Source: Aidingimonas halophila (lineage in GTDB: Bacteria; Pseudomonadota; Gammaproteobacteria; Pseudomonadales; Halomonadaceae). Taken from it: 64,000 nt of DNA. The translations under genes and the position numbers were made by a program. The DNA lies in NCBI RefSeq assembly GCF_900106955.1, contig NZ_FNNI01000001.1, positions 620,001 through 684,000 of the forward strand, in the 5' to 3' direction. The notes below the pieces were generated by a model that did not search any database, was not told where the DNA came from, and was given only the letters and a program-made list of their open reading frames with translations. This document shows, piece after piece, positions 63,801-64,000 of this stretch; within the stretch, counting starts at the first letter, position 1, and every line of letters starts with the position of its first letter.

Positions 63801-64000
63801 CGCACGCCCGCACGCCGTGCTCGCGAGCACTGGTGGATCGCCAGCTACTCGGCATTGCGAGCCGGCATTCGCCAACAGGCTCTGGCGCCGGAACTGGTGG
63901 ATCTCGACGCGGACGATACCGACGCCCTTCAACTCACCGGCGACCACGCGGAACCCACCACCGCACTGGAAGCCACCGCCCGCGAAATACGCGACGAGTT
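60882..64000 (+). CDS. recB: Exodeoxyribonuclease V subunit beta (C-terminus beyond window)
   Basis: About 1039 codons are present. The helicase motifs are complete: Walker A EASAGTGKTF, LVDEFQDTDP, GDPKQAIYAFRGAD, ITIHKSKGLEYPLVF and VALTRARHA. The C-terminal nuclease domain lies beyond the right edge. Residues ~118-149 (PGAGRSEGLFPGMEKVAPK...) are encoded by a 95-base segment with terminal inverted repeats (61233-61327) that looks like an in-frame inserted repeat element rather than RecB sequence. Flanking recC overlaps the start by four bases. Confidence 0.95.
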   Translation, partial: MSEAHHDDTPPTLDPIGLPLTGSRLIEASAGTGKTFTIALLYVRLVLGPRSPDDTASFPRALTPPEILVVTFTNAATQELRDRIRARLVEAAEVFLQTPEAAPTDASTIDAEDVQGEPGAGRSEGLFPGMEKVAPKDGFTAPLQRPAPGATTDPLIALRDSYPRENWPAMARRLQLAAEWMDEAAVSTIHSWCYRMLREHAFDSGSLFSLNLETDQSELELEVARDYWRSFYYALSRDDLEIVTQYWDTPDALNAAVARLRDDAAALPTAPPPADSLARVRKEQQRRLDELKAPWPEWVDELAQLFDEGQQAKAFAGNKMRKDHRNNWLGALREWATTPGQVSPALTDAAWKRLTPEGIAEIWKESPPEHPAFAAFKDLPSELDSLPDAYSDLLAHAVHWMAERREQAQQRRAEMGPHDLLTHLDRALAGPTGDTLAERIRSQFPVALVDEFQDTDPIQYRLFDRVYRLAQNADEDTNASAVFLIGDPKQAIYAFRGADIHTYLQARRDTAGRHVTLGTNFRSSRPMVDAINRCFQYAEDDPRGQGAFLFRDANGDNPVPFVGVNAKGRKDSLTREGQPLPALTLWHLDAEEPLAKTAYLAEMAERCASHMTELLSDAQAGRVGFTAPDGFTPLAPSDLAVLVNNGGEARAIRTALARRGIKSVYLSDKEGVFESPAAGELETWLRAASAPDDDRALRAALASPSLGLSLAELDELNHNELAWEARVLQFRDYHRLWQRQGVLPMLRRMMADFQVPTRLLTAANALEGERRLTDLLHLGELLQQTSLELDGEHALTRYLAETRANPLGQDDTHRLRLESDADLVQVITIHKSKGLEYPLVFLPFIGAHRETKAKDTPLRWHDDDGNARVSLTADDTILARADRERLGEDLRKLYVALTRARHATWLGLAPLKGLENSAIAQLLNAGEPIAPQALRATLDTLRGDCDAIAVEDAPPIGERRVAWVDETAPLAPARTPARRAREHWWIASYSALRAGIRQQALAPELVDLDADDTDALQLTGDHAEPTTALEATAREIRDE
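61233..61327 (+). repeat. REP-like inverted-repeat element inserted in frame in recB
   Basis: The ends CCGGGGGCTGGTC (61233-61245) and GACCTGCCCCCGG (61315-61327) are inverted copies with one mismatch. Inside, TTTTTCC-AGGGAT-GGAAAAA forms a second hairpin, and CAAGG/CCTTG a third. The 95 bases together with flanking codons keep the reading frame open. Pseudomonas- and Halomonas-type dispersed palindromic repeats have similar architecture, usually between genes. No other copy was found in this window, so family membership must be tested in the full genome. Confidence 0.65.

Overview
The window reads as a chromosomal segment of a moderately halophilic gammaproteobacterium, most likely a Halomonas or close relative. 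The grounds are high GC, acidic secreted proteins, many solute-uptake systems, compatible-solute genes and housekeeping genes of gammaproteobacterial type (purEK, ilvD, recBC). I saw no rRNA, tRNA, CRISPR array, insertion sequence or prophage. Both edges cut genes: a UxaA-type dehydratase on the left and recB on the right.

Layout. 1-6.7 kb: a sugar-acid module (UxaA-family dehydratase, LysR regulator, four-gene carbohydrate ABC importer). 6.8-10.2 kb: a GNAT-nitrilase fusion, MtfA-type peptidase and a LysR. 10.2-12.5 kb: a gamma-butyrobetaine-hydroxylase-like oxygenase with a quaternary-amine binding protein. 12.5-17.5 kb: TVP38 membrane protein, GT4 glycosyltransferase coupled to a LysR gene, tartrate/D-malate dehydrogenase and WrbA. 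17.8-22.2 kb: AstE-like protein plus a basic-amino-acid type ABC importer. 22.2-33 kb: a long minus-strand cluster (TRAP transporter, glutamine-synthetase-like ligase, aldehyde dehydrogenase, Fe-alcohol dehydrogenase, class I amidotransferase) with two closely similar LysR regulators and a divergent gamma-glutamylcyclotransferase-like gene. This looks like a gamma-glutamylation route for catabolism of an amine, probably an amino alcohol. 33-41.2 kb: TraX-like protein, Tsx-like porin, LysR, purEK and a TRAP-TAXI importer. 41.4-47.4 kb: small HTH protein, phosphonate-type ABC importer with a fused double permease, ilvD and one unknown protein.

47.4-54.6 kb is the most notable part. On the minus strand lie, in order, glycine/sarcosine N-methyltransferase, sarcosine/dimethylglycine N-methyltransferase, S-adenosylmethionine synthetase, a sequence matching an S-adenosylhomocysteine riboswitch, S-adenosylhomocysteinase, a methylenetetrahydrofolate-reductase-like protein, and a kinase-like protein. 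Together they would make glycine betaine de novo from glycine and recycle the methyl donor, with S-adenosylhomocysteine sensed inside the operon. Only methionine synthase is missing from the cycle. The 660-base upstream region carries paired direct repeats and a stem that looks like a terminator on the opposite strand.

55.3-64 kb: MFS transporter, YfcE-like phosphoesterase, recC and recB. recB carries an in-frame, inverted-repeat-bounded insertion of about 95 bases that looks like a dispersed repeat captured in the coding sequence. All functional calls come from reading motifs and from family knowledge; no database search was made.
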